This document shows, in pieces, positions 9,136 through 19,896 of a stretch of 64,000 bases of DNA. Positions within the stretch are counted from its first letter, which is position 1. Every line of letters begins with the position of its first letter. Location: the NCBI GenBank assembly GCA_020632995.1, contig JACKEN010000001.1:1148001-1212000 (forward strand). The letters are read 5' to 3'. The notes under the pieces were generated by a model. It worked only from the letters and a program-made list of their open reading frames with translations. It made no database searches and was not told the origin of the DNA. The stretch comes from Deltaproteobacteria bacterium (GTDB lineage Bacteria > Myxococcota > Kuafuiibacteriia > Kuafuiibacteriales > Kuafuiibacteriaceae). Position numbers and translations under genes: made by a program.

Positions 9136-9974
9136 GCGGGGTGCGCGCGCGGTGGCGGGGCGCCCTGGCCACCTGGGCCCTGACCGCGGCGCTCGCCGCG
9201 GGGCCGGCGCTCTCCCTGGCCGCGCTCCTCCACCGCTTCTTCGGGGCGCGGGCGGCGGGGGAGGCTATGGCAAGCCAGCTTGCGCCGCTCCCCGCCGTGG
9301 ACTTCATCCTCAACCAGCAGGCCGAGCTCATGGCCCTCGGCCCCGGCCTGCTCGCCGCCCTCGGCCTGTGGCTCCTCGCCACCCCGCTGATCCAGGGCCT
9401 CGCCCTGAACGCAGCCCGACGCGATCTGTTGGCCGCGGCGGGGCGGGCCTACGGGCGCCTGCTGCGCCTGCTCCCCCTCACGACGCTGATCATCGTCGCG
9501 GTCATGGCGCCTGTCGCCCTCGGCCTCGGGTGGGCGCTGGGCCGCGGACTCGAGGGCGAGACGTCGGAGGTGAAGGTGCTCGCCTTTCGGGTGGCGGGCG
9601 CGGCGTCGGCAGGGGCGGTGCTGGCTCTCTTGACCGGGGTGGCGGGGCTCGCCCGGGCCGCCGCGGTGGCCCGGGACGAGCCGCGGGCCGCGCGGGCGCT
9701 CGGCCAGGGCGTCATGGCCGCGCTCGCCCGCCCCGGGCGCCTGTGGGCGCTCACCGGGCTGTACGCGGTGGCCGCGATAGCGCTCACGGTGGGGGCCTCG
9801 CTCCTGGACGCGGCGCTCCCGCGGGGCGGGGTCGGCCTCTTGATCGCTGGGGTGGCGCTCCAGCAGGGCACCGCCTTGCTTCGAGCCGTGCTGCGGGTCT
9901 CCCTGGCCGGGGCGTACCTGCAGTGGATGACCGTCGAGCCCGCTTCGGTGGTGAGCCGGGGCGACGGCGCGTAG
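9132..9974 (+). CDS. Polytopic membrane protein of unknown function
   Basis: The ATG at 9132 overlaps the M1 peptidase stop (ATGA). The 280-residue product is mostly Ala/Leu/Gly hydrophobic helices, about six in number (for example near residues 11-31, 65-88, 115-140 and 157-180), with short Arg-rich loops. It has no domain I recognise. The layout resembles small membrane proteins encoded beside exported peptidases or ABC systems, but there is no ATPase here. The coupling suggests it serves the same process as the lipoprotein and M1 peptidase. Confidence 0.78.
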   Translation: MSGVRARWRGALATWALTAALAAGPALSLAALLHRFFGARAAGEAMASQLAPLPAVDFILNQQAELMALGPGLLAALGLWLLATPLIQGLALNAARRDLLAAAGRAYGRLLRLLPLTTLIIVAVMAPVALGLGWALGRGLEGETSEVKVLAFRVAGAASAGAVLALLTGVAGLARAAAVARDEPRAARALGQGVMAALARPGRLWALTGLYAVAAIALTVGASLLDAALPRGGVGLLIAGVALQQGTALLRAVLRVSLAGAYLQWMTVEPASVVSRGDGA

Positions 9975-9983
9975 GATCCCCGC

Positions 9984-11675
9984 GTGACGGGCGACTTCAG
10001 CGGGCTGCCCCGGCCGATGGGGCCGTACCTCTGCCTCGCCCAGCTCGGCGCCGGCGCGGCGGGCGCGGCGTACCTGGCCCGGCCCCTCGCCCCGGACAGC
10101 GGGGTCCCCACCCCGTTCGTCCTGAAGGTGATGCACGCCGCGTTGGCCGCGCGCCCCGAGTTCGTGGCGCGCTTTCGCCACGAGGCCGAGGTGGCGGTCG
10201 CGGTGGAGAGCCCCCACGTGGCCGCGGTGTTCGACGTGGGCCAGCACGGGGACGAGCTCTACATCGCGATGGAGTTCGTGCCCGGCTGGACCCTCGGCCG
10301 GGTGATGCACGCGATCGAGCGCAACAAGGTGCAAGCTCCCCTGCCGGTGGCGCACGCCCTGGTCGAGCAGGCCCTGGCGGGGCTCGACGCCCTGCACGAT
10401 GCAAGGTCGGTTGACGGCGCGCCCCTCGGCGTCATCCACCGGGACGTCTCGCCCAAGAACATCATGGTGGGCGAGGACGGGCGGGCCCGGGTCATCGACC
10501 TTGGCCTCATGAAGACCAACGCTCAGGAGTGGCAGACCACCGCCGGCCGGGTGATGGGGTCGCCGGGCTACATGGCCCCCGAGCAGATGCGCGGGCGCCC
10601 GCTGGACCGCAGGGCGGACCTGTTCGCGATGGGCACCATCCTGCACGAGCTCCTGATCGGGGCCCGCCTGGTGGCGCGGGCCGAGCCGCTGGAGATGCTC
10701 CGCGCCGCGCTCGCCCTCGAGGGGCCCCCGCGGCCCTCCGCGGTCCGGGCGGGGCTGTCCCGGGCGGTCGACGAGGTGGTCGCCACCGCCATGGCCCACG
10801 ATCCCCAGGCCCGCTACCCGGACGCCGCCGCGTTCCGGCGCGGGCTCCGCGCGGCCCTGGGCGAGCCCGCGCCGCCGGAAGGGGTGCAGGCCTTCCTGCA
10901 GCACGTCCTCGGGGCGGAGTTCGAGGCCCGCAGGCGCGAGGTGGCGCGCCTGCTTGCGCAGCCGTGGGAGGAGGCGCTGGAGCCGACCGTGGTGCCCACC
11001 CGGATCTTCGTGCGGCGCCCGGGCATCGCCCCCGAGCCCGAGGGGCAGGCGCTGGTCGCCACCCGGGTGGTCGGCAACCCCCTCGCGGCGCCGGTGTGGC
11101 CGTCGCCGGCGGAGGCCATGATGCTGAGCTACCCGGGCTCCCAGTCCCACGGGCTCCGTCGGGCGCAGCCGACGGCGTGGCGCTGGGCGGTCGGCCTGGT
11201 CGCGGTGGCGGTGGCGGGCCTCGGCGTGGCGCTGGGCGCGTGGGTCCGGAGCGCGGGCCGGTCGGTGGCGATTCCTCAGGCCCCGCCTGCGGCGGTGGCG
11301 CCGATCGAGCGGCCCGCGGTCGTGCCGAGGGCTCCCGAGGTGACCCCCGCGCCCCAGGTGGAGGCGGCCCCGGTCGAGCTCGCCGCGCCGGCGGCAAGCC
11401 CGCGTCCCGCTCCGCTCAAGCCGCGCCCCGAGCCCGCGCGCGCCACGCCAGCGCAGGCGTCCAGGCCCGAGGCCCCGGTGGATCGCGTGCAGGCGCTCTT
11501 CGACGCCGCGCTCCGCCTGAAGGCCAGCTTGCATGAGGGCGACCCCCGCCGCGCGGACATGGACCGCCTCCTCGCGCGCCTCACCCTCCTGAAGGCGGCG
11601 GGACCGGGCGCGGCGAGCGACGCGCTCCTGGACGGCCTGGAGGCGGAGCTCGGCCGGCTATCCACGTCGCCTTGA
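9984..11675 (+). CDS. Membrane-anchored Ser/Thr protein kinase (Hanks type)
   Basis: The kinase domain fills about residues 10-280. Visible are the Gly-rich loop (LGAGAAGAAYLA), the ATP-binding Lys in FVLKVMHA, the catalytic loop VIHRDVSPKNIMV (about 149-161), a DLG in place of DFG (IDLGLMK), and the APE-like segment SPGYMAPEQMRG. HRDVSPKN and DLG are usual in myxobacterial kinases. A transmembrane helix lies near residues 397-418, followed by a Pro/Ala-rich periplasmic stretch and a short helical end. The start is a GTG nine bases after the previous gene, so it may belong to that run. Its targets are unknown. Confidence 0.93.
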   Translation: MTGDFSGLPRPMGPYLCLAQLGAGAAGAAYLARPLAPDSGVPTPFVLKVMHAALAARPEFVARFRHEAEVAVAVESPHVAAVFDVGQHGDELYIAMEFVPGWTLGRVMHAIERNKVQAPLPVAHALVEQALAGLDALHDARSVDGAPLGVIHRDVSPKNIMVGEDGRARVIDLGLMKTNAQEWQTTAGRVMGSPGYMAPEQMRGRPLDRRADLFAMGTILHELLIGARLVARAEPLEMLRAALALEGPPRPSAVRAGLSRAVDEVVATAMAHDPQARYPDAAAFRRGLRAALGEPAPPEGVQAFLQHVLGAEFEARRREVARLLAQPWEEALEPTVVPTRIFVRRPGIAPEPEGQALVATRVVGNPLAAPVWPSPAEAMMLSYPGSQSHGLRRAQPTAWRWAVGLVAVAVAGLGVALGAWVRSAGRSVAIPQAPPAAVAPIERPAVVPRAPEVTPAPQVEAAPVELAAPAASPRPAPLKPRPEPARATPAQASRPEAPVDRVQALFDAALRLKASLHEGDPRRADMDRLLARLTLLKAAGPGAASDALLDGLEAELGRLSTSP

Positions 11676-11697
11676 GCGGTCAGCCTGACCCCTGGCC

Positions 11698-11732
11698 TTG
11701 ACCGTTGCTCTACATATGTATGACTCTAACAT
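11698..11732 (+). promoter_or_regulatory. Probable MarR-controlled promoter/operator
   Basis: A rare AT-rich island. TTGACC at 11698-11703 is a good -35 element. The perfect palindrome TACATATGTA (11711-11720) follows, then TATGAC (11719-11724) as a possible -10 with a 15-base spacer. A second half-like copy AACATATGA overlaps the ATG at 11733. A palindrome between -35 and -10 suits autorepression by the MarR protein. A transcript from this -10 would begin about at the start codon, so the mRNA may be leaderless; there is no Shine-Dalgarno. Confidence 0.5.
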
Positions 11733-12245
11733 ATGACGCCAGCATATATTGGCGACCTTCACAACCTGGTCCTGGCATTGTGCCATCTGGTCTTGAAGGA
11801 GGCGGAGCACCGACGGGAGCGGACCGAGCCCGACAGCACTGTGCTGCTCGCGGTGGCGGCGCATCCCGGCCTCTCGGTCGGCGAGGTCGCTTCGATCGTC
11901 CGTCTGACCCACTCGGGTGCTGTCCGCGTGGTTGACCGCCTCGAGGCGGCCGCCCTCGTGCGTCGCACCAAGGCGACGGATGCCCGCGCGGTCGCCCTGG
12001 CGCTGACCAAGGCCGGGCAGCGCGCCGTCCATCGAATGCACGAAGCGCAGGGTGGAGCCCTCGATAGAAGGCTTGCATGTCTATCGCCGAGCGAGGCGCG
12101 CACGCTTCGGGGGCTCCTCGCGCGGATGCTCGAGGGCGCGGCCGAGAGCCGCGAGCAGGCCCGGCGACTCTGCCTGGACTGCGACCACGCGATCTGTCGC
12201 GACCGGGGTTGCCCGGTGGGTGGGCATCTCGAAGGAGAGACGTGA
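11733..12245 (+). CDS. MarR-family transcriptional regulator with Cys-rich tail
   Basis: A 170-residue winged-helix protein. The helix-turn-helix and wing read LSVGEVASIVRLTHSGAVRVVDRLEAAALVRR followed by DARAVALALTKAGQ, the usual MarR pattern. After the dimerisation helix the protein ends in CLDCDHAICRDRGCPVGG. This tail has four Cys and one His and could bind a metal or sense oxidants; typical MarR proteins of this size lack it. Its TGA shares an A with the next ATG (TGATG), so it is translationally coupled to the aminotransferase it probably controls. Codon use is slightly less G/C biased than the neighbours, which hints at transfer. Confidence 0.85.
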   Translation: MTPAYIGDLHNLVLALCHLVLKEAEHRRERTEPDSTVLLAVAAHPGLSVGEVASIVRLTHSGAVRVVDRLEAAALVRRTKATDARAVALALTKAGQRAVHRMHEAQGGALDRRLACLSPSEARTLRGLLARMLEGAAESREQARRLCLDCDHAICRDRGCPVGGHLEGET

Positions 12246-13396
12246 TGACACCTCGCTTTGCGAGCCACTTCGATCTCGGCACGGCGATCTGGCTCAACAC
12301 CGCTCATCAAGGCGCGCTCCCAAGCAGGGCGGCCGCAGCGACTCGACTGGCGATCGAATGGAAGATGCGCCCCGCGGCGTTGACGAGCGATCGGTTCGCA
12401 GCCGTTCCGTCCCGGCTGCGGTGCGCACTCGGAGAGTTGATTGGAGCGCCGGACGACCAGATCATGTTGGCCAACAGCGCCTCGTACGGCCTGCAGGTCC
12501 TGGCCGAAGCGTGGCCTTGGCAGGCCGGAGACGAAGTGCTGGTGTCTGCGACGGACTTTCCGTCCGACATCTTGCCCTGGCTTACGCTGGAGAGCCGGTT
12601 TGGGGTGAGGGTGCGGCGCGTGATGCCGACCGGGGCGGTGATCTCGCCCGACGAGCTCAGCGAGGCGATCACCGCCAGTACTCGGCTGTTCTGCACCTCT
12701 TGGGTGCATTCGTTCACGGGACATGCGGTGGACCTCGACGCCCTGGGGGAGATCTGCCGCGCGCGCGGTGTGACCTTCGTCGTCAATGCCTCGCAGGCCA
12801 TCGGCGCACGGGATCTCCAGGTCGGCGACCACCCGATCGACGCGATGACCTCGGTCGGCTTCAAGTGGCTGTGCGGCCCCTACGGCACTGGCTTCTGTTG
12901 GCTCTCGCCGGAGGTGCTCCAACGACTCCGGCGAACTCGGGCCTACTGGCTGTCGATGCTCACGGCCGACGACCTGGCGGGTGATCTTGGGGAGCTGAAG
13001 ATCGGCCCAATCCAATCGGCCATTGATCTCGATGTGTTTGGCACGGCGAACTTCTTCAACTTCACGGCCCTCGCCGCGGCGGTCGAGCTGCACCTCGAGC
13101 TTGGCCCGGCAGCGATCTCCACGCACGATCAGGCGCTCGTCGAGGCCCTCGTCGCGGCCTCCGAAGACCACGGCCTTCGGCTGATCAGTCCGCGGGAGCC
13201 GTCCTTCAAACGGTCCACATTGGTGCTCGTCGGTCATGAGGACAAGGCCCGCCTGCATCGACTCGGCCAGGCCCTGCTCCGTGCCGACGTTCACATCGCG
13301 GTCCGCGGAGGTGCCATCAGGTTTGCGCCACACCTGTACAACTCGATCGAGCAAGTCGAGCTGGTCCGCGCGGTATTGGCTGATGTCCCATGCTGA
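12245..13396 (+). CDS. Class V aminotransferase-fold PLP enzyme
   Basis: A 383-residue fold-type I PLP enzyme of the class V (IscS / isopenicillin N epimerase / kynureninase) group. The segment SVGFKWLCGPYGTG near residue 205 supplies the Schiff-base Lys. VNASQAIGARDL before it holds the usual acidic/His position region, though the common DxxH/Q pattern is modified. A strong Shine-Dalgarno (AAGGAGA) precedes the ATG, which overlaps the MarR stop. The substrate cannot be predicted; desulfurase, lyase and epimerase are all possible. It converges with the PEGA-like gene, leaving 46 bases between them. Confidence 0.85.
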   Translation: MTPRFASHFDLGTAIWLNTAHQGALPSRAAAATRLAIEWKMRPAALTSDRFAAVPSRLRCALGELIGAPDDQIMLANSASYGLQVLAEAWPWQAGDEVLVSATDFPSDILPWLTLESRFGVRVRRVMPTGAVISPDELSEAITASTRLFCTSWVHSFTGHAVDLDALGEICRARGVTFVVNASQAIGARDLQVGDHPIDAMTSVGFKWLCGPYGTGFCWLSPEVLQRLRRTRAYWLSMLTADDLAGDLGELKIGPIQSAIDLDVFGTANFFNFTALAAAVELHLELGPAAISTHDQALVEALVAASEDHGLRLISPREPSFKRSTLVLVGHEDKARLHRLGQALLRADVHIAVRGGAIRFAPHLYNSIEQVELVRAVLADVPC

Positions 13397-13442
13397 GCAT
13401 GCACACACCTGGAGGGTGCGCGGCCTCGGGCCCTGCAGCGCG

Positions 13443-14276
13443 TTACGGTGGACACACGCAGTTGGGCTGGTCCCGCGTGACTACGCAGGCGCAGACCGGG
13501 CTCTGTTGCCCCACCGCCACCGCGGTCACCGCGGCCGCGGCGCCCACCGCCACCACCCCGACCCCCACCCAGAGCCAGGGGGAGCTCAGAAGCCCCCCTT
13601 CGGGCTCGAGGCGCACCTCGAGGTCGGTGACCTCGGCCGCTCGTACCTCGACCTCGACCTGTTTGGGTCGGTGGTCGGGGGCGGAGACGTGCAGGCGATG
13701 GGGGCCCGGGGGCAGGGTGAAGGTGTCGAGGGTGCCGAGGTCGGGCTCGGTGGCACCGTCCATCACCCGGGCGGCCTGGGCGGGGCTGGTGCGCACCCGG
13801 ACCCGGCCCATCTGCAGGAAGCCTTGCTTGTCGAGGGCGGCGGAGGTGCGGAGCTGCACCGCGTCGCGCACCGCGTCGGGACCCCCGGAGATCTGGCCCG
13901 CCCACTCTGCGGCCACCGCGCCGCGGCGGGCGTCCAGCAGGAGCACCGAGACCAGGGGTGGGTCGAGCTCCCCGTTCACCAGCACCACGAGGCCGAGCCC
14001 CGCGTCCATCGGCCGCAGCTCGCGGGTGATGCAGGCCGCGTCCGGTCCGCAAGCCAGGCTGCGCCGGGCCAGCTCCTGGCCGCCGTGGAAGTAGTAGTCG
14101 CCCACCGTCATCGGGCGCAGGCCCAGGCGCCACGCCGCCGCGGCCTCGACCGCGGCGAAGACCTGGTCCACGTCGACCAAGCCCTCTGCCGCGACGAGCA
14201 CCGGGAGCACCGCCATCCGCTCTGGGGCGGGCTGTGCGCCCACCACGGCGACGAGGAGCGGGAAGAGGGGCCCCAT
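13443..14276 (-). CDS. Exported PEGA-like protein with C-terminal membrane helix
   Basis: A 277-residue protein. The N-terminus MGPLFPLLVAVVGAQPAPE looks like a signal peptide. Residues about 30-150 resemble a domain seen in other myxobacterial exported proteins. A PEGA-like beta unit follows (LPPGPHRLHVSAPDHRPKQVEVEV), then a hydrophobic helix near residues 228-255 and a Cys-containing end (CACVVTRDQPNCVCPP). It begins 5 bases after the diiron enzyme gene stop, so the two are probably cotranscribed. PEGA units usually decorate cell-surface proteins. The biochemical role is unknown. Confidence 0.72.
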   Translation of the reverse strand: MGPLFPLLVAVVGAQPAPERMAVLPVLVAAEGLVDVDQVFAAVEAAAAWRLGLRPMTVGDYYFHGGQELARRSLACGPDAACITRELRPMDAGLGLVVLVNGELDPPLVSVLLLDARRGAVAAEWAGQISGGPDAVRDAVQLRTSAALDKQGFLQMGRVRVRTSPAQAARVMDGATEPDLGTLDTFTLPPGPHRLHVSAPDHRPKQVEVEVRAAEVTDLEVRLEPEGGLLSSPWLWVGVGVVAVGAAAAVTAVAVGQQSPVCACVVTRDQPNCVCPP

Positions 14277-14281
14277 GCGCC

Positions 14282-15427
14282 TCAGGCGGCCAGCACTTCG
14301 TGGGTGGTGAGGTCCGGCGCGGCCTTGTCGTGCTCGAACGCGAGCAGGCCCAGCTTCTGGTAGTGCGGCCGGATCCGCTCGGAGAGCAGCCCGATGCGCT
14401 TCAGGTTGGGCACGATGCGCCGGAACATGCTGGTGCGGAAGCGGCTCATGAACTCCGACTCGAGGATGAGGCGGTTCCAGGCCGAGCGCCGCATCACGTG
14501 GCCGTAGAACTCGTCGTAGAACTCGTGGGCCAGGAAGCGGTTCCGCATGAGCACCGAGGTCTCGAACGCCCAGTCCTCGCGCTCCTGACGCTCCTTCTCG
14601 GTCAGGCCGTTCAGGTAGTAGTCCCGAAGCGCCACCACCCCGAAGTGCACGTGGCGCGCCTCGTCGGTGATCACGTAGCGCAACAGCTCCTTCAACAGCG
14701 GCTCCTCGGTGTGGTGCCGCATGGTGCCGAACGCGCCGAGGGCCAGGCCCTCGATCATGATCTGCATGCTGAGGAACTTGATGTCCCAGCGCCCGTCGCT
14801 CATCAGCGCGTCGATGAGCACGTAGAGGTTGTCGTTGATCTGGTAGAGCTTGCCGAGCTTCTCGGTGAGGTAGCGGTGGAAGACCTCCACGTGCCGCCCC
14901 TCGTCCACCACCTGGGTCGAGCCGTAGAACTTGCCGTCCATCGAGCTCACCGCCTCGGTGAGCTGGCACGCGGCGAAGAGCGCGCCCTGCTCGCCGTGGA
15001 GGAACTGGCTCAGCATCCACGAAAGCAGGCCGTGCTTCTGCACCTGTTGCTGCCGGCGGGGCAGGCCGCGGTAGGCCGGGACCTGCTCGAGGGGCAGGAT
15101 CTCGTCCATGATCAGGGTCCGCTCGGGGTGGTGCGGGTCCACCTCGATCGACCAGTCGAGGTCTGTCTCCGCGTTCCACTGCGAGGCCTTGGCCTTCGAG
15201 TAGAGGCTGGCCAGCTCGGGCTGATCGCGGTGGTAGGCCCAGTCGAAGCGCGCGGTGTACGCGGTGGGGATCTCGGTGATCTCGGAGCGCTTGGCGCGCT
15301 GCTCCACCAGGCCCCGCCAGGCCGGGCCCAGCATGCTCTTCAGGACCTTCAGGTTCACCACCTGGGTGGCGTCCCGGAGGACCCCGAGGTTGTCCACCAC
15401 GTTCTTTGCAAGGGTGCTTGCTCTCAT
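14282..15427 (-). CDS. Ferritin-like diiron oxygenase/desaturase-type protein
   Basis: The 381-residue protein is helical and has paired carboxylate/His motifs of non-haem diiron enzymes: a Glu in GEQGALF (about residue 145), EGRH (175-178), a Glu in IEGLAL (about 224) and EARH (256-259). The family includes AurF-like N-oxygenases and acyl desaturase or hydroxylase relatives; substrates are often lipids or aryl amines. The ATG at 15427 overlaps the TetR stop (ATGA), so this start is favoured over an upstream in-frame GTG/ATG. Being coupled to a TetR regulator fits an inducible lipid-modification or detoxification enzyme. The exact reaction is not predictable. Confidence 0.82.
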   Translation of the reverse strand: MRASTLAKNVVDNLGVLRDATQVVNLKVLKSMLGPAWRGLVEQRAKRSEITEIPTAYTARFDWAYHRDQPELASLYSKAKASQWNAETDLDWSIEVDPHHPERTLIMDEILPLEQVPAYRGLPRRQQQVQKHGLLSWMLSQFLHGEQGALFAACQLTEAVSSMDGKFYGSTQVVDEGRHVEVFHRYLTEKLGKLYQINDNLYVLIDALMSDGRWDIKFLSMQIMIEGLALGAFGTMRHHTEEPLLKELLRYVITDEARHVHFGVVALRDYYLNGLTEKERQEREDWAFETSVLMRNRFLAHEFYDEFYGHVMRRSAWNRLILESEFMSRFRTSMFRRIVPNLKRIGLLSERIRPHYQKLGLLAFEHDKAAPDLTTHEVLAA

Positions 15428-16023
15428 GCGTCCATCCTCGATGCGAACAGGTATCGGATGAGGGTCAGGTGCGGGTCGTCGTCGCCCCACAGGGCGTGCT
15501 CGAGCGGCCCGGAGGCCGCCTTCACGAAGGTGCTGCTCACCACCTGCAACAGCGCCCCGCGGACCGGGAGCCCGGCCGGGACCCGCGGCCCGCCCTCGCT
15601 CCGGATGAAGTCCTCCACCCGCTGGATGAGCGGGGCGCCCACCTCGAGCAAGAGGGCTTGCCCCGGCCCCTGCTCGTCCATCACCTGGCGGAGCACCAGC
15701 CGGGCGGTGGCCCGCCGGCCGCGCACGAACCGGACGAAGCCGGAGACGATCGCGTCCAGCCGCTCCTCGAAGGACTCCGCCTCCGCCATGGCCGCCTCGA
15801 GCGTCGCGCCGAGCTCGGCGAACACCGCGCGCACCACCGCGTCGTAGAGGGCCTCCTTGGAGCCGTAGTGGTAGAGCAGGGAGGGGCGGCTGATGCCGGC
15901 CTTGGCCGCGATGTCCTGGAGCTTGGCCCCGTGGTAGCCGTGCTCGCCGAACTCCTCCTCCGCCGCGGACAACAGGCGCGCGGTGGTGGCCACCTGCCCC
16001 TCGTGCTGCCGCGGCCGCCCCAT
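15424..16023 (-). CDS. TetR-family transcriptional regulator
   Basis: A 199-residue protein with the TetR DNA-binding region at residues 14-60: RLLSAAEEEFGEHGYHGAK, then DIAAKAGISRPSLLYHYGSKEALY. The C-terminal part is the usual helical ligand/dimer domain. It is translationally coupled to the diiron enzyme gene downstream. A clean palindrome (TATCTAC-6-GTAGATA) lies 10 bases upstream of its start and is the likely autoregulatory operator. The ligand is not known; fatty acyl-CoA or an aromatic compound would suit the neighbour. Confidence 0.92.
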   Translation of the reverse strand: MGRPRQHEGQVATTARLLSAAEEEFGEHGYHGAKLQDIAAKAGISRPSLLYHYGSKEALYDAVVRAVFAELGATLEAAMAEAESFEERLDAIVSGFVRFVRGRRATARLVLRQVMDEQGPGQALLLEVGAPLIQRVEDFIRSEGGPRVPAGLPVRGALLQVVSSTFVKAASGPLEHALWGDDDPHLTLIRYLFASRMDA

Positions 16024-16032
16024 CCCCGCTGT

Positions 16033-16052
16033 TATCTACTGTCCGGTAGATA
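16033..16052. promoter_or_regulatory. Inverted repeat, probable TetR operator
   Basis: TATCTAC and GTAGATA form perfect 7-base arms around a 6-base spacer (TATCTACTGTCCGGTAGATA). The site lies between the TetR gene start and the divergent FKBP gene, so it could act on both. It is conspicuously A/T rich in the arms compared with its surroundings. Confidence 0.65.
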
Positions 16053-16146
16053 CGCGCAACCCCACCTTGACGGAGGGGAGGGGGGCTGACAGGACGGGGT
16101 GGCGGCCCGGGCGCTCAGGCCCTGGCCGGAGGAAGGACGACGAAGG

Positions 16147-16470
16147 ATGAGCTTGAAGATCGAGGATCTGACGGTGGGGACGGGCGCCGAGGCGGTGGCG
16201 GGCAAGACGGTCTCGGTGCACTACACCGGCACCCTGACCGACGGGAGCAAGTTCGACTCCAGCCTGGACCGCAACCAGCCCTTCCAATTCCGGCTGGGCG
16301 CCGGGCAGGTGATCCAGGGCTGGGACAAGGGCGTGGCGGGGATGAAGGTGGGCGGGCAGCGTCGGCTCACCATCCCGCCGGAGATGGGCTATGGGGCGCG
16401 CGGGTTCCCGCCGGTGATCCCGCCGAACTCCACCCTGATGTTCGACGTGCAGCTCCTGGACGTGAAGTAG
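16147..16470 (+). CDS. FKBP-type peptidyl-prolyl cis-trans isomerase
   Basis: A single minimal FKBP domain of 107 residues with the core features VSVHYTGTLTDGSKFDSS, GAGQVIQGWDKGVAGMKVGGQRRLTIPPEMGYG and the final LMFDVQLLDVK. It has no signal peptide, so it is cytoplasmic. It catalyses proline isomerisation and assists folding. The start is the ATG at 16147, with GAGGAAGG and GAAGG purine stretches upstream; an ORF extending to 16099 adds nothing FKBP-like. The helicase gene begins 9 bases downstream, so they are likely cotranscribed. Confidence 0.96.
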   Translation: MSLKIEDLTVGTGAEAVAGKTVSVHYTGTLTDGSKFDSSLDRNQPFQFRLGAGQVIQGWDKGVAGMKVGGQRRLTIPPEMGYGARGFPPVIPPNSTLMFDVQLLDVK

Positions 16471-16479
16471 AGCCGCGCG

Positions 16480-18786
<2,307 letters not shown>

Positions 18787-18790
18787 CGCC

Positions 18791-19855
18791 ATGATCCACG
18801 AAGACGTCCGCCGCGCCGCCACCCCGCCCGGGTCCTGGTACGGGGACCCGGAGCTGTTCCGCCACATGGTGGAGGGGGTCTTCGTCCCCGCGTGGCACTA
18901 CGTGGGGCCCGCCGCCCAGGTGGCGACCCCGGGCGACGTGCTCCCCGCGGTGCTCGGGCCGGGGACGGTCGACGAGCCCCTCCTCGTCACCTGCGACGAG
19001 GCGGGCGAGGTCCGGGCGCTCTCGAACGTCTGCACCCACCGGGGCATGGTGATGATCGAGGCGCCGTGCCGCGTCCGCAACCTGCGTTGCGGCTACCACG
19101 GGCGCCGCTTCGGCCTCGACGGCCGGCTCAAGGGCGCACCCGGCTTCGAGGGGGCTGAGGACTTCCCCCGGGAGCAGGACAACCTGCAACAGGCCCGGCT
19201 GGGGCGCTTCGGGCCGCTGTTGTTCGCGAGCCTGGGGGGCGGGCCCACGTTCGAGGACTGGCTGGCCCCGGTGGTGGCCCGGATGGGCTTCTACCCGCTG
19301 GACGCCATGCAGGAGGCCCCGGAGCGGGCCCGGGACTTCGAGGTGGCGGCGTCCTTCATCGCCTACCTCGACAACTACCTCGAGGGCCTGCACATCCCAT
19401 ACATCCACCCCGGGCTCGCCGCGGTGCTGGACGGGCAGGACTACCGCTACGAGACCTTCCCGCAGGGTAGCCTGCAGATCGGCCTGGGCGGTGACTCGGT
19501 CTTCGAGCTCCCCGAGGGGCACCCCGAGCACGGCCACCGGGTGGCCGCGTTCTACTTCCACCTCTTCCCCAACGTGCTCCTGAACTTCTACCCGTGGGGC
19601 CTGTCCCTGAACATGATCGAGCCCCGGGGCCCCGACCGCACCGTGGTGCGCTTTCGGTCCTTCGTGGCGCGGCCCGAGCTCCTCGAGGTCGGGGCGGGGG
19701 CGGAGCTGGTGCAGGTCGAGATGGAGGACGAGGCGGCGGTGGAGGCGGTGGGCCGGGGGATCCGGGCCCGCCTGTACCGCGGCGGGCGGTATGCTCCCGC
19801 CCACGAGGGCCTGGTGCATCACTTCCACCAGCACCTGGCCGCGGCGCTCGGCTGA
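18791..19855 (+). CDS. Rieske non-haem iron oxygenase, alpha-subunit type
   Basis: The Rieske [2Fe-2S] site is intact: CTH near residue 81 and CGYH 17 residues later (C-x-H-x16-C-x2-H). The mononuclear iron motif follows in DNYLEGLHIPYIHPG (H-x4-H). The length of 354 residues is typical for the oxygenase component of aromatic ring-hydroxylating and related demethylating or choline-type oxygenases. No reductase or ferredoxin gene is adjacent, so electrons must come from elsewhere. It starts 4 bases after the helicase stop and is probably cotranscribed. The substrate is unknown. Confidence 0.92.
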   Translation: MIHEDVRRAATPPGSWYGDPELFRHMVEGVFVPAWHYVGPAAQVATPGDVLPAVLGPGTVDEPLLVTCDEAGEVRALSNVCTHRGMVMIEAPCRVRNLRCGYHGRRFGLDGRLKGAPGFEGAEDFPREQDNLQQARLGRFGPLLFASLGGGPTFEDWLAPVVARMGFYPLDAMQEAPERARDFEVAASFIAYLDNYLEGLHIPYIHPGLAAVLDGQDYRYETFPQGSLQIGLGGDSVFELPEGHPEHGHRVAAFYFHLFPNVLLNFYPWGLSLNMIEPRGPDRTVVRFRSFVARPELLEVGAGAELVQVEMEDEAAVEAVGRGIRARLYRGGRYAPAHEGLVHHFHQHLAAALG

Positions 19856-19896
19856 AGATCCTCGCGCAGGGGCGGTATCCTGCTAGACTCCGCGCC

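Noticed and set aside
8931..11534. An 867-codon minus-strand frame over the peptidase and kinase genes
   Set aside because: Opposite the kinase catalytic motifs; no recognisable motif and typical antisense composition.
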